NCBI RefSeq assembly: GCF_000972845.2
Contig: NC_040022.1
Span: 4,462,680-4,526,679, forward strand
Length of the DNA: 64,000 nucleotides
Source: Larimichthys crocea
Taxonomy: Eukaryota; Chordata; Actinopteri; Sciaenidae
Reading direction: 5' to 3'
The notes under the pieces were generated by a model, which was not told the origin of the DNA, made no database searches, and was given only the letters and a program-made list of their open reading frames with translations. Below, piece after piece: positions 52,560-64,000 of the stretch. Position 1 is the stretch's first letter; each line of letters starts with the position of its first letter. Made by a program: the position numbers and the translations under genes.

Positions 52560-52775
52560 TAGCGACAAATCATATCAGAAGTTATGTCAGGACACTTTCC
52601 ATAAAGAACAGGTCTATACTGTACTCTTTATAATATTATTTACAGAGACCCAACAATTCCCACCATGAGCAAGCACTTGGTGACAGTGGCAAGGACAAAC
52701 TTCCCTTTAAGAGGAAGAAACCTTGAGCAGAACTCGTCTCATGGTGGACGGCCATCTTCTGTGTCCCGTAGAGTT
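52560..52775 (-). repeat. Teleost interspersed repeat, minus-strand copy
   Basis: It contains CACCATGAGCAAGCACTTGG, then TGACAGTGGCAAGG and GGAAGAAACCTTGAGCAGAA. In reverse complement this closely matches the copy at 63350-63540. I recall this phrase as a very common repeat in spiny-rayed fish genomes. Only part of the element is present here and no open frame is associated with it. Confidence 0.65.
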
Positions 52776-53589
52776 TAGAGGGTGAGATATGTTTGAATTC
52801 ACCTGTGAACGACTGAAACTATAAAATTATAAACTGAGTATTACTCAGGATGATCATATGTTATACATAGTTAACATTTAACAGTTGCTCAATGGAGGAC
52901 TTTATGAGAGTGCGTTAAATAGTGTTTGTTTGGTGTTATAAAGCTTGAGATGAAGTGTTTCCAAGACATCTGCTGTTCCGTGCTACTACTCCTTCTACTG
53001 ATATTACTCTTTAAATTATAGACTTGCGTCAGGCTGCAACTACTCCTGCAACCATGGGCCAGGATTTTACTGGTGAGGTCATGTCCTCAGCCAGGTTTTA
53101 GGTGGATAGTGATATTCCACAATACAAACTAAAACGTTCATAAAATGAAGATAGAGCCAAAGTTTGCACTTGAACAGATAAACAAATAAAAATTGTGGTG
53201 AGTCTAACATTTTTAAGAAGGGTGGAGTTGCATTGGGGGAATTTGGACTTTAGTATTTTCCTAAAATCATGACTGTGGCTTTGCCTGCAAGCCACAAGTG
53301 AAGCAACAACAGCAACAATTGTTGATTTTCAAATCATTTGCAAATACAATTAAAGACCTGACCATTCCATGCCATTGTTTTCCTCTGCTTGCAACTTTTA
53401 CTACTTCAAGTGAGCTACAACAGTTTGTACATATTGTGACTAGCAGAGTGGAAATAGAGCTCCTGCAGCCCTCATCAGACTCTCTGTCTATCAGTCGTTT
53501 GGTGCAGAGACAAACACAGGAACCGCAGCGACTTCACAAAGCTGCTAATGGACGGATGACGACGCTCCTAATGAATGCACTCATCATCT

Positions 53590-53592
53590 GTG

Positions 53593-53642
<50 letters not shown>
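53590..53642 (+). repeat. (TG)n microsatellite
   Basis: TG tract with one early interruption. Confidence 0.9.
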
Positions 53643-54170
53643 TGTGAGTGGGGGGGTGTTTATGGGTTTATGACAGTCTTTTGGTGTTGCAGCCAAACAG
53701 ACGCCCCTCTCCTTTAAGCTTCAGTGTACAACTGAAGAGACACATATTTTAAACACATGCTGGCTCATCCGCTTCTGTCTCTCACAGTCCCCCCCCCACT
53801 CTCCTCTGTCTCTGCCTGTCTTCCCACAGAGACCAAATTCAATCTGGAGAGAAGAAACCGAAAGGAAAGCCGAGTTTCTTCTCTCTGAACTTTTCAGAGG
53901 AAAGAAGGAGAAGGAGGTCTTTCCAGGACGGAAATTATGCAAATTGTCGATTTCAGCTCCCCCACAATTTCTCCCAGATTAACCCTGTGATCAATTAGCA
54001 GAAATGAAGCGTGATCGTACTGTAAAGTCTCTTTAATAGGAATCCAGCATCAGCAGTGCCATCGCACAACGAAACAAAGAGACAACAACACAGAGAAAGA
54101 GAAGGAATAAACATACAAGAAGGGAACATTTCACATGGAGGAGAGGATCAGAGTGACTGGAGTTCGCCTG

Positions 54171-54217
54171 CTCGTTAATAAAGCCTTTACTGTGGCCACA
54201 TGGCTTAGATTTGTCTC

Positions 54218-54256
<39 letters not shown>

Positions 54257-54260
54257 CAGA
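54171..54260 (+). other. AATAAA followed by an A35 tract (transcript-end-like)
   Basis: AATAAA at 54177-54182 is followed 38 bases later by 35 adenines (54221-54255). This spacing is that of a polyadenylated transcript end and may mark a retrocopied RNA in plus orientation. No recognisable parent sequence or target-site duplication is seen, so a simple A-run expansion remains possible. Confidence 0.3.
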
Positions 54261-55106
54261 GGGAAAATAAAATGACATGTCCACATTTATCAACTGCAAA
54301 CACTCCAGAAACTTTGTTCCCCCAGTCAGGAGAGTAAATACTGGGACAGGGCGCGGGGGGAAAGTCATAGAAAGGGCAGGAAGTAAATAGAAAAAGTCTT
54401 TTGAGTCAAACCTCTTCGTCCTCTCTGTCCCAATACTCATCACCTCTCACCATTTAAAACAAATCATAGAAGAGCTCATCGGACTGACGTGAGAACAGAT
54501 CATTCAGACAGTCGGCACAACAACATGGAGAACAGAATGTAAAGAACATGACAGACAAAAAGAGGAAAATCATCTATATTACAGTAAGATGCCATGTTCC
54601 AATAAGACAAAACAATAATCAGCATATTGAACTCATTCCAATAAGAAAAAAAAGACGAGGTTACTCACTTTATATACAATAAATTAGAAATATTTCCTAT
54701 CAAGAAACTTCTATTTAGTCTGTTTTTAATTCTTCTTCTGTAAGCATTCCCCTCCGACAGATAGAACACACAAAGAGCTAAACGACGACTTCGAATGACG
54801 AAAATGACTCGAGGCATGCGCAAACCATGTAAACATTTTTACTCGTAGATAGAGGATTTGATGCTGCTTGTCGAGAAAATGTCTCTTTTAAGACTTTGCA
54901 AAATAAAACAAACAAAATTTTTTACAAAAAAAAAACAAAGTCTGGTTGTACACCCGTTCAGTTCTGTGTGAAATGAGAAGAAAAAAAATGGAGGCAAAAG
55001 AAATCCACGCAAGTGTGCGTAAACTCTGTAGGCCTATATACGTGACTAATCTTTACAATGTTGGTACACAAGCAGCCTGTGATCTGCAAGCCGCTACATC
55101 CTAACA

Positions 55107-55176
<70 letters not shown>
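55107..55176 (+). repeat. (CA)n microsatellite
   Basis: A perfect CA tract of about 35 units, among the longest in the window. Confidence 0.95.
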
Positions 55177-55178
<2 letters not shown>

Positions 55179-56039
55179 TTGTAAACGTTGTAAAGCCTAT
55201 GTGTTGTTTATGATCCGTCCATAAAACTGCCGTCGGACGCCATTTAACTACGCCCGACACTTCAAATAACGCCAAAGTAGCAGACCTGCCTCCCAAACAC
55301 GTCCTCTTCATATTTTAACACTCAGATCCATAAAACTCTGCATAAACTGAAGTCTAACCAGACAATACTCCGAGCTATTAAATGTAGACACATTTGCGGA
55401 GGCGTTTTTTTTCACGCGGGGATAAATCTCAAAGTGTTCTGTTGGGCTATGTTTGTTGATATGAGCGTATATAGAACCTCTAGGAATTATATTTTCAGGG
55501 AAATAAAACTCAACAGATACTGTGAATAAACGTGTGAGCGCTATGTCTTCACTCCCAGGTCGCAACCACTGTCAGTCTATTTCCTGAAATGAGAGAGAAA
55601 CCAGCCTTGCATAGCAGATAATACACAACATACTGTATGTATAAAAATAGAGCAGATTCTTTCTTGAAATGCAAAATAAGAAGAACGTTAAATAAAGAGT
55701 GGGAGATGGTGGCGGAGGAGATGGAGATGTTTGGCGCAGGAGAACGCTGCGTGCGCGCATGGACTTTGTGCGCACTAGAATCTGAAATAAGCATGTTTAC
55801 ATCTTCATAATTAGTTTAGGCCAGTCTAATTCATCTTTAATGCTGCTACAGAGTGAAAGCATGCAGGGTCAGGATTTTAGTAGAAGAAACCAGAACTATC
55901 TTCATCGTCTGGAGAGTCAAAGCAGATCACGGCCGACTTCACCGGGGACGTGGGTTCACACAAAACTGTATTTCTTATTTAAAAAAAAATTGAATATAAT
56001 TTTTTTTTTGAAAGAGAAATCTGGTGCTTTTTGCTGTGT

Positions 56040-56420
56040 CTCCTCTCAGATAAACCCTGTTAACTCCAGGCTCATGTGGCGCGGAGGGGACGACTATCGA
56101 TAGCCGATAAAAGGCCGCAGATGAGCCGCCGCTGTAGCTCATAAAGCATCGGGAGAGGTAGCTGAAGGGCGGGGATCCAAGATATCGACAGCAGCCTAAT
56201 CGGATCCCCGGTTGCTGAGTCGGGTTAACACCCTCGGCCACCCCATCATTCCCTACCCTCCTCCCCCTCCTGCCCTCCTCCCTCTTCGGTATCTGCTCAT
56301 TACTAGGCCGACAACCGGGAAACAAACGGCGGCTTGCTGCTTGTATCAACGCCGACGATCAGGCGCTTTCTAATCAAATTCTGCCAGCAATGAGAGAAAC
56401 TAGAAAATAGGAGAAGAAGA
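56040..56420. promoter_or_regulatory. Candidate regulatory block downstream of hoxb9a
   Basis: A GC-balanced, repeat-poor block within microsatellite-rich sequence, with CTATCGATAG (56094-56103), CTCATAAAG (56139-56147), GGATATC-like palindromes and CTAATCAAATTC near 56370. It may be a conserved element of the hoxb8a-hoxb9a interval or of a long hoxb9a 3' UTR. Evidence is composition only. Confidence 0.25.
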
Positions 56421-56438
56421 AAAAAAGAGGATGAGCAC

Positions 56439-56480
<42 letters not shown>

Positions 56481-57024
56481 ATCACCCTCCACCCTTCGTG
56501 CTTATTAATGGCCAAGTGAAACCCCGGTTTCAGCACCTCCGCGCGCCTCCGGTGTCAGCCACGGAACAATAAATAACTAATAAAAGGAAGAGTAGTGCTT
56601 GAGAAAAAAAGCCCCCCCGACCCACCATACACACACTCACACACCAGTCTTCCATGGCGGTTTGCTGCCATCTTCCCTTCCATAATGGAGCGTAATATCA
56701 AAGCCTAAATAATAGCGTAATATAAAAGCATGAAGGAAGAACATGAGCTGTCAGTTCATCTTCAAACAGTTTCATGAGAGCAGATCCAGAAGCTGGTCTG
56801 TGGGTTTTTTACCCAACATTCCTCGCGACCACAAACTCAAATGATTCCAAAGTTCCGACCTTCCTCTAACGTCAGACCTTCTTATCACTTCCGAGTTAAC
56901 GTGGCGGCGTCCTCAGCGTCTGTTAGGGATCAATAAAGCCATTGATCAGTTGTATAGATTGGTGTGATTAGACTGAAGCTCACGTTAGTGCCCGAAGGTT
57001 AAAACAAATTGGAAACAGCAGATG

Positions 57025-57058
57025 TGTGCGTGTGTGTGTGTGCGTGTACGTGTGTGTG

Positions 57059-57149
<91 letters not shown>

Positions 57150-57150
57150 T
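57025..57150 (+). repeat. Compound (TG)n microsatellite in the hoxb9a 3' UTR
   Basis: TG and TGCG/TGTA units over about 125 bp, including a TATATATA insert at 57119-57127, starting 120 bases past the hoxb9a stop. The transcript would carry a long CA-repeat, a class of RNA bound by hnRNP L. Confidence 0.9.
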
Positions 57151-57269
57151 TGCAGTTTTTTGGGGAAGGCCATTTTGTTCTAGATTATAACAAATCGGGG
57201 ACTTTATGTTGGATACATGGTGTGAGCGTGCGTGCATGTGCGTCTGAATGTGTATGTGCGAGAGTCCGG

Positions 57270-57505
57270 TTAGTCCTTGGGTTGGTCTTTGCTCTGTTTC
57301 TTCATTTTCATCCTCCGGTTCTGGAACCAGATCTTCACCTGCCTCTCAGTCAGGTTGAGAGCGCGCGCAACCTCATGCCGCCGGTCCCGCGTGAGGTACA
57401 TGTTGAAGAGGAATTCCTTCTCCAGCTCGAGCGTCTGGTATTTGGTGTACGGGCATCGCTTCTTCCTGGAGGAACGCGCGTGGAGCCAGTTGGCCGAGGG
57501 GTCAT
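57270..57505 (-). CDS. hoxb9a: hoxb9a exon 2: homeodomain (partial gene)
   Basis: This exon encodes the DNA-binding part of Hoxb9a, the most posterior gene in the window. After the acceptor CCCTTCAG (exon base 57505) it reads [23 protein letters not shown], with the ANW motif that replaces the hexapeptide in group 9. The homeodomain continues [24 protein letters not shown] and [13 protein letters not shown], ending QSKDQPKD and TAA at 57270-57272. The 236 nt begin in phase 1, so an exon 1 ending with one base of an Asp codon is required. No such exon, with the usual MSISGTLSNYYVDS start, is found in the remaining 6.5 kb, so the gene is incomplete here. Confidence 0.94.
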
Positions 57506-60500
57506 CTGAAGGGAGAGGAGAGAAGGCAAGGTTATTAATAAAATAAAAATAAATGATGACAAAACACTCCTCAAATGATCAAAACATCATCTTCCCGTGC
57601 GTAAAAGTCGCAGACGCTTGTGCGTAAAAAACACCTGACTCTGCAATTGGCACGTTGGTGCGTAAACTGGGTTTATGGTGTCAACATAGGGCGCAAATTT
57701 GACACGAGTAGATCCATGGCTGTTTTATTTGACACCACGTGGAAGACAGACGGCCTGCTCCTTCCTGCTGTACCCATGAACGAGGACTAAGACAGTATGG
57801 ACAAACATGAACAGAGGTCACAATTAAGATTTTTTTTCTATTAAAAAAGAAAAAAAAGAGAAAAAATCTAACATTTCATAATGTACAAAACACAATCTGA
57901 CACTGATGTGTGAAACTAGATTAAAAATATATTCATTTCATTTATAATCTGATCAAAAGCACACACAGAAAAAGTACTTTTAAAGGATAGAGCTCGTATG
58001 CAGGGACATATCTGGCTCCTGTTTGAAGGTGACCTTCAGCGGATAAATATTAGATGCTTTAATAATGGAGGTAATATTGATGACAGACTCGTGATAACAG
58101 AAATAAAGCAGAGCCAGAGCCAGAATCAGGGAGTTTTGTTAACAGGAGCCGATATTCTGCCTCGCGTGATGACAGCAAACACACAAAAACACATCAGAGA
58201 TGTTTCACGGCGCTAATACCGCTTCTTTTGTTTGCGCAAGAATTACGAGCACATTGCAGCACAGCACACTGTCACTGCGTCACTTCTGATTGCTCCTAAA
58301 TTAATAAGCGACTGTAGATTTATGGCCCTGGTGGGATTAGAGGACAAATATTTCTTGTGTTCTTCCTTCGCCCTTTATTAATCTTCTATAGATCCAATAT
58401 GATATTCACACATTTCACACAATAGATGGCACTGAACCCGTTTAAACACACGTTACAGTGTGGGGGACATATTTTATTCTTCATAATTAAAGACGTAAAT
58501 TAACTTTAAAAGCAGACTGTTTTCACACAAGGAGTTCTTTTTACAGCGTTGTGAAATTAAAGGTGATAAAATGGAGGATTTGTAATGACACTCGGCTCCA
58601 TTTTGCCACATCAGAATTGCGACGGGCTCCAACGCGCTCGAGAGAGAGAGAGAAAGACAGAGAGAGTAGAAACCCTGTCTTTCTGCGTGGAAACTTGTCT
58701 TTGAAATAGTAAATAACAACGTTGTAACGCATAAATATAGAGACTCCTAAATTGGACGTTCTTCATTTTCAGCGGAGAGACAATTATGAATTATTGTCTT
58801 GATTTTATTTTTTTTTCATCTCTGTCTCCATTTCTTTCTTCCATGCGTCTTGTTTGCCAGGCCACCCTGACTCCTCCACCACCACCCCCCTTCCCCACCA
58901 CCCCACCCCTCTTTATAGCTTTCAGACCGATGTAATTAGCAGAGACTTCTTGTTTGGGACGCATGGGTCTGGTTTAAGGCTGAAAGCTATCTGCTCTTCC
59001 CCTCTGCAAGGCACCAAGGCATCTCAACTATGAGGCCGCTTGCTGGGACTCTCACAGCACTGAGGCTCTTTAAGGAACAAATCCACCATGACAAAAACAG
59101 AGGAACTGAGCTGTTACATCTCAAACACCTCCAAATATCACGCTGTTCTTAATCAGTTCAGCCAGGCACCTGTAATCTGAGAAGATATTTCATTTTGAAG
59201 ACTATCAAACCATGTTCAAGAAGATTGTGAGAGGCGAGAGCTTTGGTTCTGGTTCACTTCCACTTTTACATCTTCTAAATAAAACCTTTAACCAAGAGCA
59301 ATCATTTCCTGTGGTTAGGTCAGGCTCCTCATCCAGTCAATCACAACTCAGTCAGCCAACAAACAGTTGCTCGAGTCTCTGAAACCAAAAAGAGTCTCAA
59401 GGCAAGCAGCTTGAAATTCTTCCCATTTGCTGGGATTAGTTTGATAAAAATGTGCAACAAAAACCTTAATCTCTCATGAGGAACAGCAGCGAGGACCACA
59501 CCGGTGCTGTTTTCTTTGAAGCTGCTGTTTGTTCATTACATTTTATCTGTGACTCCAATCTCAGTCAGCAGTGTAATTCCAAGTCTGGTGTAAAACCCAA
59601 AATGTCACTAAAAGAGGGGATTCCACTCTGGATTTATAGGTAAAAAAAAAAAAAAAAAAAGGTTGTGTGGAGTCACTGGCTGTTTTTGTTATATTAAAGC
59701 CTTCCTGCGGCAGTTCAAGTCAGACTGAAAGAAACACAGCACACATGCAGCCTAACCATCAGACTGGATTTGGGAATTTAAGCTTCATCTAAATCAGTTT
59801 GGACCAAAAAGACTCTCCTTGTTGCTTTTTTAACAGCAAAAAGAAGAAAAAAAAGATATTTATCCTTGCAGTCAAGAGCAGATCAGGTCTGCAGGGCTAT
59901 GCGTTACAAAGGAGATTTTCTGTCCCTGTGTAAAATGCAGCTTCAGTCCTCTGGTCTAAAATGGCAGAAGGAATGATCACTCACAAGACATGGGGAAAGC
60001 CCGAGCTTCAGCGCCTTTTGACGCCAAGCAGAGAGAATTAGAGTGTGTGTGTCCCTCCCCGAGGAGCCAGTCTTTTTCCCTAACTGATGTTGGGTGTTGG
60101 CTCCGTCTGTCTTTAATTTCACCGGTAATATTTCACTACAGATGACAATCATACATGCTATAACGCTAAGGCAATTCACACAACTGCATATAACATTCAT
60201 AACAATGTTTTTTTTTTCTGCCAGTTATGAACAAAGAACTGTTTTGTGTGGCACCACGAGCAGCTTCGCATTTGATCAGATTCATCGGCATTGAAATGGT
60301 TTACATTTAAATGTGCAGCTTCTGTTTTGCGTAGAAGAACATTTACACCGGGTAAAGAAAAATGGGATGAAGAAATGGCATCAATGGATGATGAAAATAA
60401 AAAGTACTGATGACAAATGGTTTAAATCTAATGTTGAAAGGTGGGATAAGAAATGAAAAGTACAGTTTGAAAGAGACAGACCCTTTGTCAGAGTTTGAAG

Positions 60501-63500
60501 TTTACTCTGCTGTTCAGGGACAAGATGAGCAAATGTGAATAATCAACAGTACAATGTGTCTAAAATGAGTCTAATCATTTTAGTCATAATGATTACAAGC
60601 TGGACTGAGCTTTTTTTTAAATTTTATTTTCTCATTCCTGACTTTTCAGTTTTACTTTTTCTTTTACCTTTCCTGTACAGGCTTCTATAATTACTGATAG
60701 CAAAGACAAACACAAAGATGGCCGCTTTAAATCAATAAAAGGTTGTTCGCAGATGATCTAAATCAATGTCCTGAGTTTAAATTGTACATTTTTAATTTCA
60801 AAGATTAGCCAAAAGCTGTAAACCATGTTGAGAAACTGCTAACAGATGTCCGCCTTGACCAATTCATCACCAAAGCATCAGCTTCCCCCCATCATTCATA
60901 TATCATCTGTCACACATCATGGTCACTACACAAAAAGTTCTCTGATTGATGAACTATGTCATCACCAAATCTGAATCAACACAACTGTCTCCCACATTTC
61001 CAACATTTCAGAGAACATTCCACATATCAAAACAATAACGTTTGAAATTGGGATAAATAACAAATAAGGACATAAGTTCATTTAACTTCAAAAAGACACG
61101 GCTTTGCTGCTTAAATCTATTAAAACAAGTTGAATGTGTGTTCTTCATTGTCAATGTGAACAAACACCTAAAAAAAAGCTAAAGAACTAACATTTTGTTC
61201 TTGTTGGCTAACACTACAAACATGGCCATGTTATTTTTTGCAGGACATGTGGATGTCAGAGTTGAGGAAATCAACTGGGATTCTGTCACAACCATTTCTC
61301 TTTAGTTTTTTGGGGTAAATCAGAATATTAGATACTCAGACTTTGGGTCCGGAATAAGATCAAAAGTCAAGATGGCTGCCAGTGATGTGCACTGCATCAC
61401 CCAGCCTCTGTCCCTGCATGGATCTAATAGAATACAGCTTCCCTGTATTATTCCCACCAGCCGGCCATCATCAGTAAATACGTCCTTAATACCCTCTGGA
61501 ATCAATTTTCTCCAACATGGCCAGCATGTAAAGGATCGATTTCATCTCAGAGCAAAATAATGCCTGGTAAAGAGGTGAAGAGAGGCTGGAAGGTGGGGTG
61601 GGGGTGTGTGGTGCTTTTGTCACACGGTAAAGTGGGTGCTTTGCATTCTCCGGGTGTATAATCACCTCCAGCACCATCCATTACCCTCGGAGCTGTACCG
61701 CGACCATGGCTGTCACACAGGATGAGGAACCGGTTCAGGGGTGGGGAGTGGAGGAAGAGGGAGGTGAGTTGGGCCGCTATAGACTGTTTTTTTTCTTTGA
61801 GGGGTGGGAATACAGTAGGGATGATGATAAATACAAAGTATGGGTGGGGGGTTATGGGTGTATAGCTTGTTTAGTCCTAACTTGAAGTTTTCTCTTTAGG
61901 CTATGTCCATGTATCTCAGAAGTGATGTGTGGTTGGATGTCACATTGACAGGTACATGGATGAAAAGATTGATTTTCCCGTAAAGCTACGGCCCTGCAGC
62001 ATGATGTGTTCAATTGCAGGCCAATGTGTGTCTTTGCCTATAGGTGTGTGCGCGTGTCCACGGTGATGAATGCTGCTTGCATGGAAACAGTGACCAAAAC
62101 GGCTACAAGACTAATATCACATCTCGTCTCTTTCTCTCTCTTTCTCCCCCCCTTTGCAATTTCACCCTAATAGTTCCAGAAATTGACCTCTCATATATCC
62201 CAAAGGCACGTTATTACATTTCCCGAAGTCGTATTTTATCTCCCTCCCCCAATGCCCCCACCCCACCCAACCCTTACACCCCATCTCACCCAGCCACCAA
62301 CAGCAACACGCCAATTAATGGGGTTGTTCACCCAGCGTTATAACTTAATAAACTTCGGGGGTAATAACTTTCTTGCTCTGCCCGGCAGCAGCAGTAGCAG
62401 CAGCAGCACAAAGACTGAAGTGTAATCTTGTAGTTTATTCTGGATGGGCGCCCAGCACCAGTAACACAAAAAGAATCTGTAGCTGGATGCTGGCTTTGAC
62501 TGGAGGTGATGTTTTGAAAGGTAGGATTCCACAGCGGCCATTTTGAAGACCTGGGGAGGGAAACTCAGCCTCAGTTTGTCCTGCTGTTATGTGCCAAGAT
62601 GCAGAAAGTCATCATTTTACAGATTATCTACTGGAAAGTGCACCAGAAACAACCAAATTCAAAGAGTCCAGGTTGTACAGTGTATTACAAGCTGCCACAT
62701 CCTGCCTTCAGGCCAAGTTGGCAACCTTCAAATTCAGCCTTCGCAGTGTCCTTGTCACATTTACAAGTTTGGAAATGGGAGGCATTCCGACTATTAGAAA
62801 TGTTTTCCTTTTTGGCAACACATAAGATGCACCAATGTATTTGCCTTTAAAGCTCCCTAAACACCAACTGTCAACAAAATTCCTTCGTATTATCAATAAT
62901 AGTGTGGACTTCCAAGAATCCTGCCATGCTGTAACATTTGCACGCAAAAAACTCATAAATTCAAAGCTCTCAGAGGAATTTGGCCACTGTTGAATACTAC
63001 CATACACTGTCAGGCCACTCAGAGACTTTTGGGACAACATAAAACTCTTTGTGTCGTCACAGCACCCAGACAACAATGATACAGCTCAAATATTCAGAAC
63101 ATCAAAAGTTATCGTTTGGCATCTTATCTTAAGTGAAATGGGATATTTTACTCAAATATTAACATAAACACAGCTGGGAAGTTCTCATGACTTTGACTAA
63201 GCAAAACCAAGACCAAAGCCTCACCAAAGTTCATCAGGCATATCCAAAGGAAGTACATTTATTCTCTTACCAGACATTAGAAACGGCAACATTTTTACAC
63301 TTATTATAGAGATTAAATAAACAAAATATAAATTGTTTAATTAGCGAGCATTCGAGCAGTCGAGGCTCATGTCCACCCACCATGAGTCGGGTTCTGCTTA
63401 AGATTTTTGCCTCCTAAAGGAAGGTTTTCCTTGGCACTGTCACCAAGTGCTTGCGCATGGTGGGAAATGTTGGGTCTCGGTAATTATAATACATGGCTTT

Positions 63501-64000
63501 TGTTATGATTTTGCATTATATAAATAAAATTGAATTGAATCTATTGAACAAGCAGATTTCACAAAACGTCAAACTATTTCTTTAATCCAGAACAAAACAG
63601 CCAAGGTAAGCCAGACAGCTGCAAGGTTGAAGACCATTCTAAAAAGATGCACTGTTACACTTTTGTCCAAGTTGCTATCGGTTGTACCACTCTGCCATTG
63701 AAGCACACAGTAACCTAGCACAGCTAAGTGAAAACAGCCTCATCTATGAAGCATAATGAGTTGATGGGAACTGAATTCCATTTAAGGAGTCCACTCATAT
63801 TTACACAGGAGAGAAGGCAGGAGGCTGCACCAACCAACCTGCCTTTTCAATACAAGTGGGTTTCTCCGGGCGTTGCTTGGTAACAGTTCAGTTCAATCAG
63901 ATGTGTCAAAGTGAGGATTGTTGTGTTTATATGTAGATTTGTGCGGGCCTTCAAAATGGCTGCCACGTGAACAATAGAAACAGCCTTCACTGCCTTCTGC
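57506..64000. other. hoxb9a intron or upstream sequence, no exon found
   Basis: About 6.5 kb upstream of hoxb9a exon 2. The minus strand has no open frame starting with or containing group 9 amino-terminal motifs. Present are an A run at 59643-59660, four YY1-like motifs (60.7-64.0 kb), a stretch near 62.1-62.4 kb with CCAATTAATGGGG, opposed open frames at 62.6-63.1 kb of unknown nature, and a teleost repeat at 63350-63540. Most likely a long intron that continues past the window end. Confidence 0.5.
63350..63540 (+). repeat. Teleost interspersed repeat, plus-strand copy with tail
   Basis: It has TTGGCACTGTCACCAAGTGC, a TGGTGGGAAATGTTGGGTCTC-like continuation, and ends in AAATAAAATTGAATTGAAT. 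That is the 3' tail I recall for a very abundant fish repeat ending ...GCTATATAAATAAAATTGAATTG-type sequence. It matches the reverse complement of the copy at 52560-52775. It is truncated at its 5' end. Confidence 0.7.

Larger units (their letters stand above)
45400..54170. other. hoxb8a-hoxb9a spacer
   Basis: About 9 kb without a supportable gene. It includes CpG-containing sequence to about 46.8 kb, an AT-rich part (47.2-47.7 kb), long A/T homopolymers (48.28-48.97 kb), a TTC array, TTTTA repeats near 49.98 kb, TA-rich stretches (50.35-50.54 kb) and a teleost repeat at 52.56-52.78 kb. Open frames here follow repeats or are short and unrecognised. Confidence 0.65.
54260..57269 (-). other. 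hoxb9a: hoxb9a 3' flank, including its 3' UTR of unknown length
   Basis: Downstream of the hoxb9a stop. It holds CA/TG tracts (55107-55176, 56441-56478, 57025-57150) and a GC-richer block at 56040-56420 with CTCATAAAG. YY1-like motifs lie at 56652-56674. The minus-strand text from about 55000 to 54260 is T-rich with several TTTATT/ATTTATTG phrases and resembles 3' UTR sequence, but no strong signal fixes the transcript end. Confidence 0.4.

Noticed and set aside
61320..61560. Opposed 61-62 aa open frames as a hoxb9a exon 1 candidate
   Set aside because: No group 9 amino-terminal motif, no donor in the right phase, and composition unlike Hox exons.
62543..63076. Opposed open frames that might be a transposase remnant
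   Set aside because: Neither translation shows a DDE motif, zinc finger or other recognisable domain; I could not assign it to any element.

Overview
The window is a 64 kb piece of a teleost fish HoxBa (hoxb-a) cluster, read so that every Hox gene lies on the minus strand. The evidence is four two-exon Antennapedia-class genes in strict HoxB order. From low to high coordinates these are hoxb6a (2665-5482), hoxb7a (exon 2 at 21912-22195, exon 1 at 32545-33112), hoxb8a (37332-43597) and the homeobox exon of hoxb9a (57270-57505). Paralogy groups are set by the hexapeptide and homeodomain flanks: IYPWMQRMN for group 6, IYPWMRSSG for group 7, LFPWMRPQ for group 8, and [20 protein letters not shown] for group 9. 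The very high density of (CA)n/(TG)n microsatellites and the teleost interspersed repeats fit a ray-finned fish. From general knowledge, pufferfish lack hoxb7a, so a retained hoxb7a argues against that group.

Layout: 1-1620 is the flank toward hoxb5a (outside the window) and holds a retinoid-response-like DR2 motif. 1658-2664 is the hoxb6a 3' UTR, with two seed sites for miR-196. 2665-5482 is hoxb6a. 5483-21911 is a microsatellite-rich spacer with a CpG-rich, CATAAA-rich block near 16.7-17.0 kb. 21912-33112 is hoxb7a. 33113-37331 is the hoxb7a promoter and the hoxb8a 3' UTR, with a near-perfect miR-196 target site. 37332-43597 is hoxb8a with an unusually long intron. 43598-57269 is the hoxb8a promoter region and the hoxb8a-hoxb9a spacer. 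57270-57505 is hoxb9a exon 2. 57506-64000 lies upstream of that exon and contains no recognisable hoxb9a exon 1.

The most important technical point is that about 4.25 kb (26719-30962) is repeated at 31327-35591, on either side of a 10-base N gap (30963-30972). The duplicated block carries hoxb7a exon 1 and its promoter. The second copy has an open exon 1; the first is broken by at least eight single-base, homopolymer-type length differences. This looks like an unmerged overlap between two noisy contigs, not a biological tandem duplication. About 350 bp of unrelated, exon-like sequence directly after the gap joins the second copy inside a (TG)n tract and is probably a chimeric contig tip.

These genes are collinear transcription factors that pattern the trunk and posterior axis. 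I found no RNA gene, CRISPR array, intact transposon or new biological system. The interest lies in the assembly artefact, the miR-196 sites, amino-acid tract expansions, a homeodomain Y11H change in hoxb7a, the missing hoxb9a exon 1, and several candidate cis-regulatory blocks.
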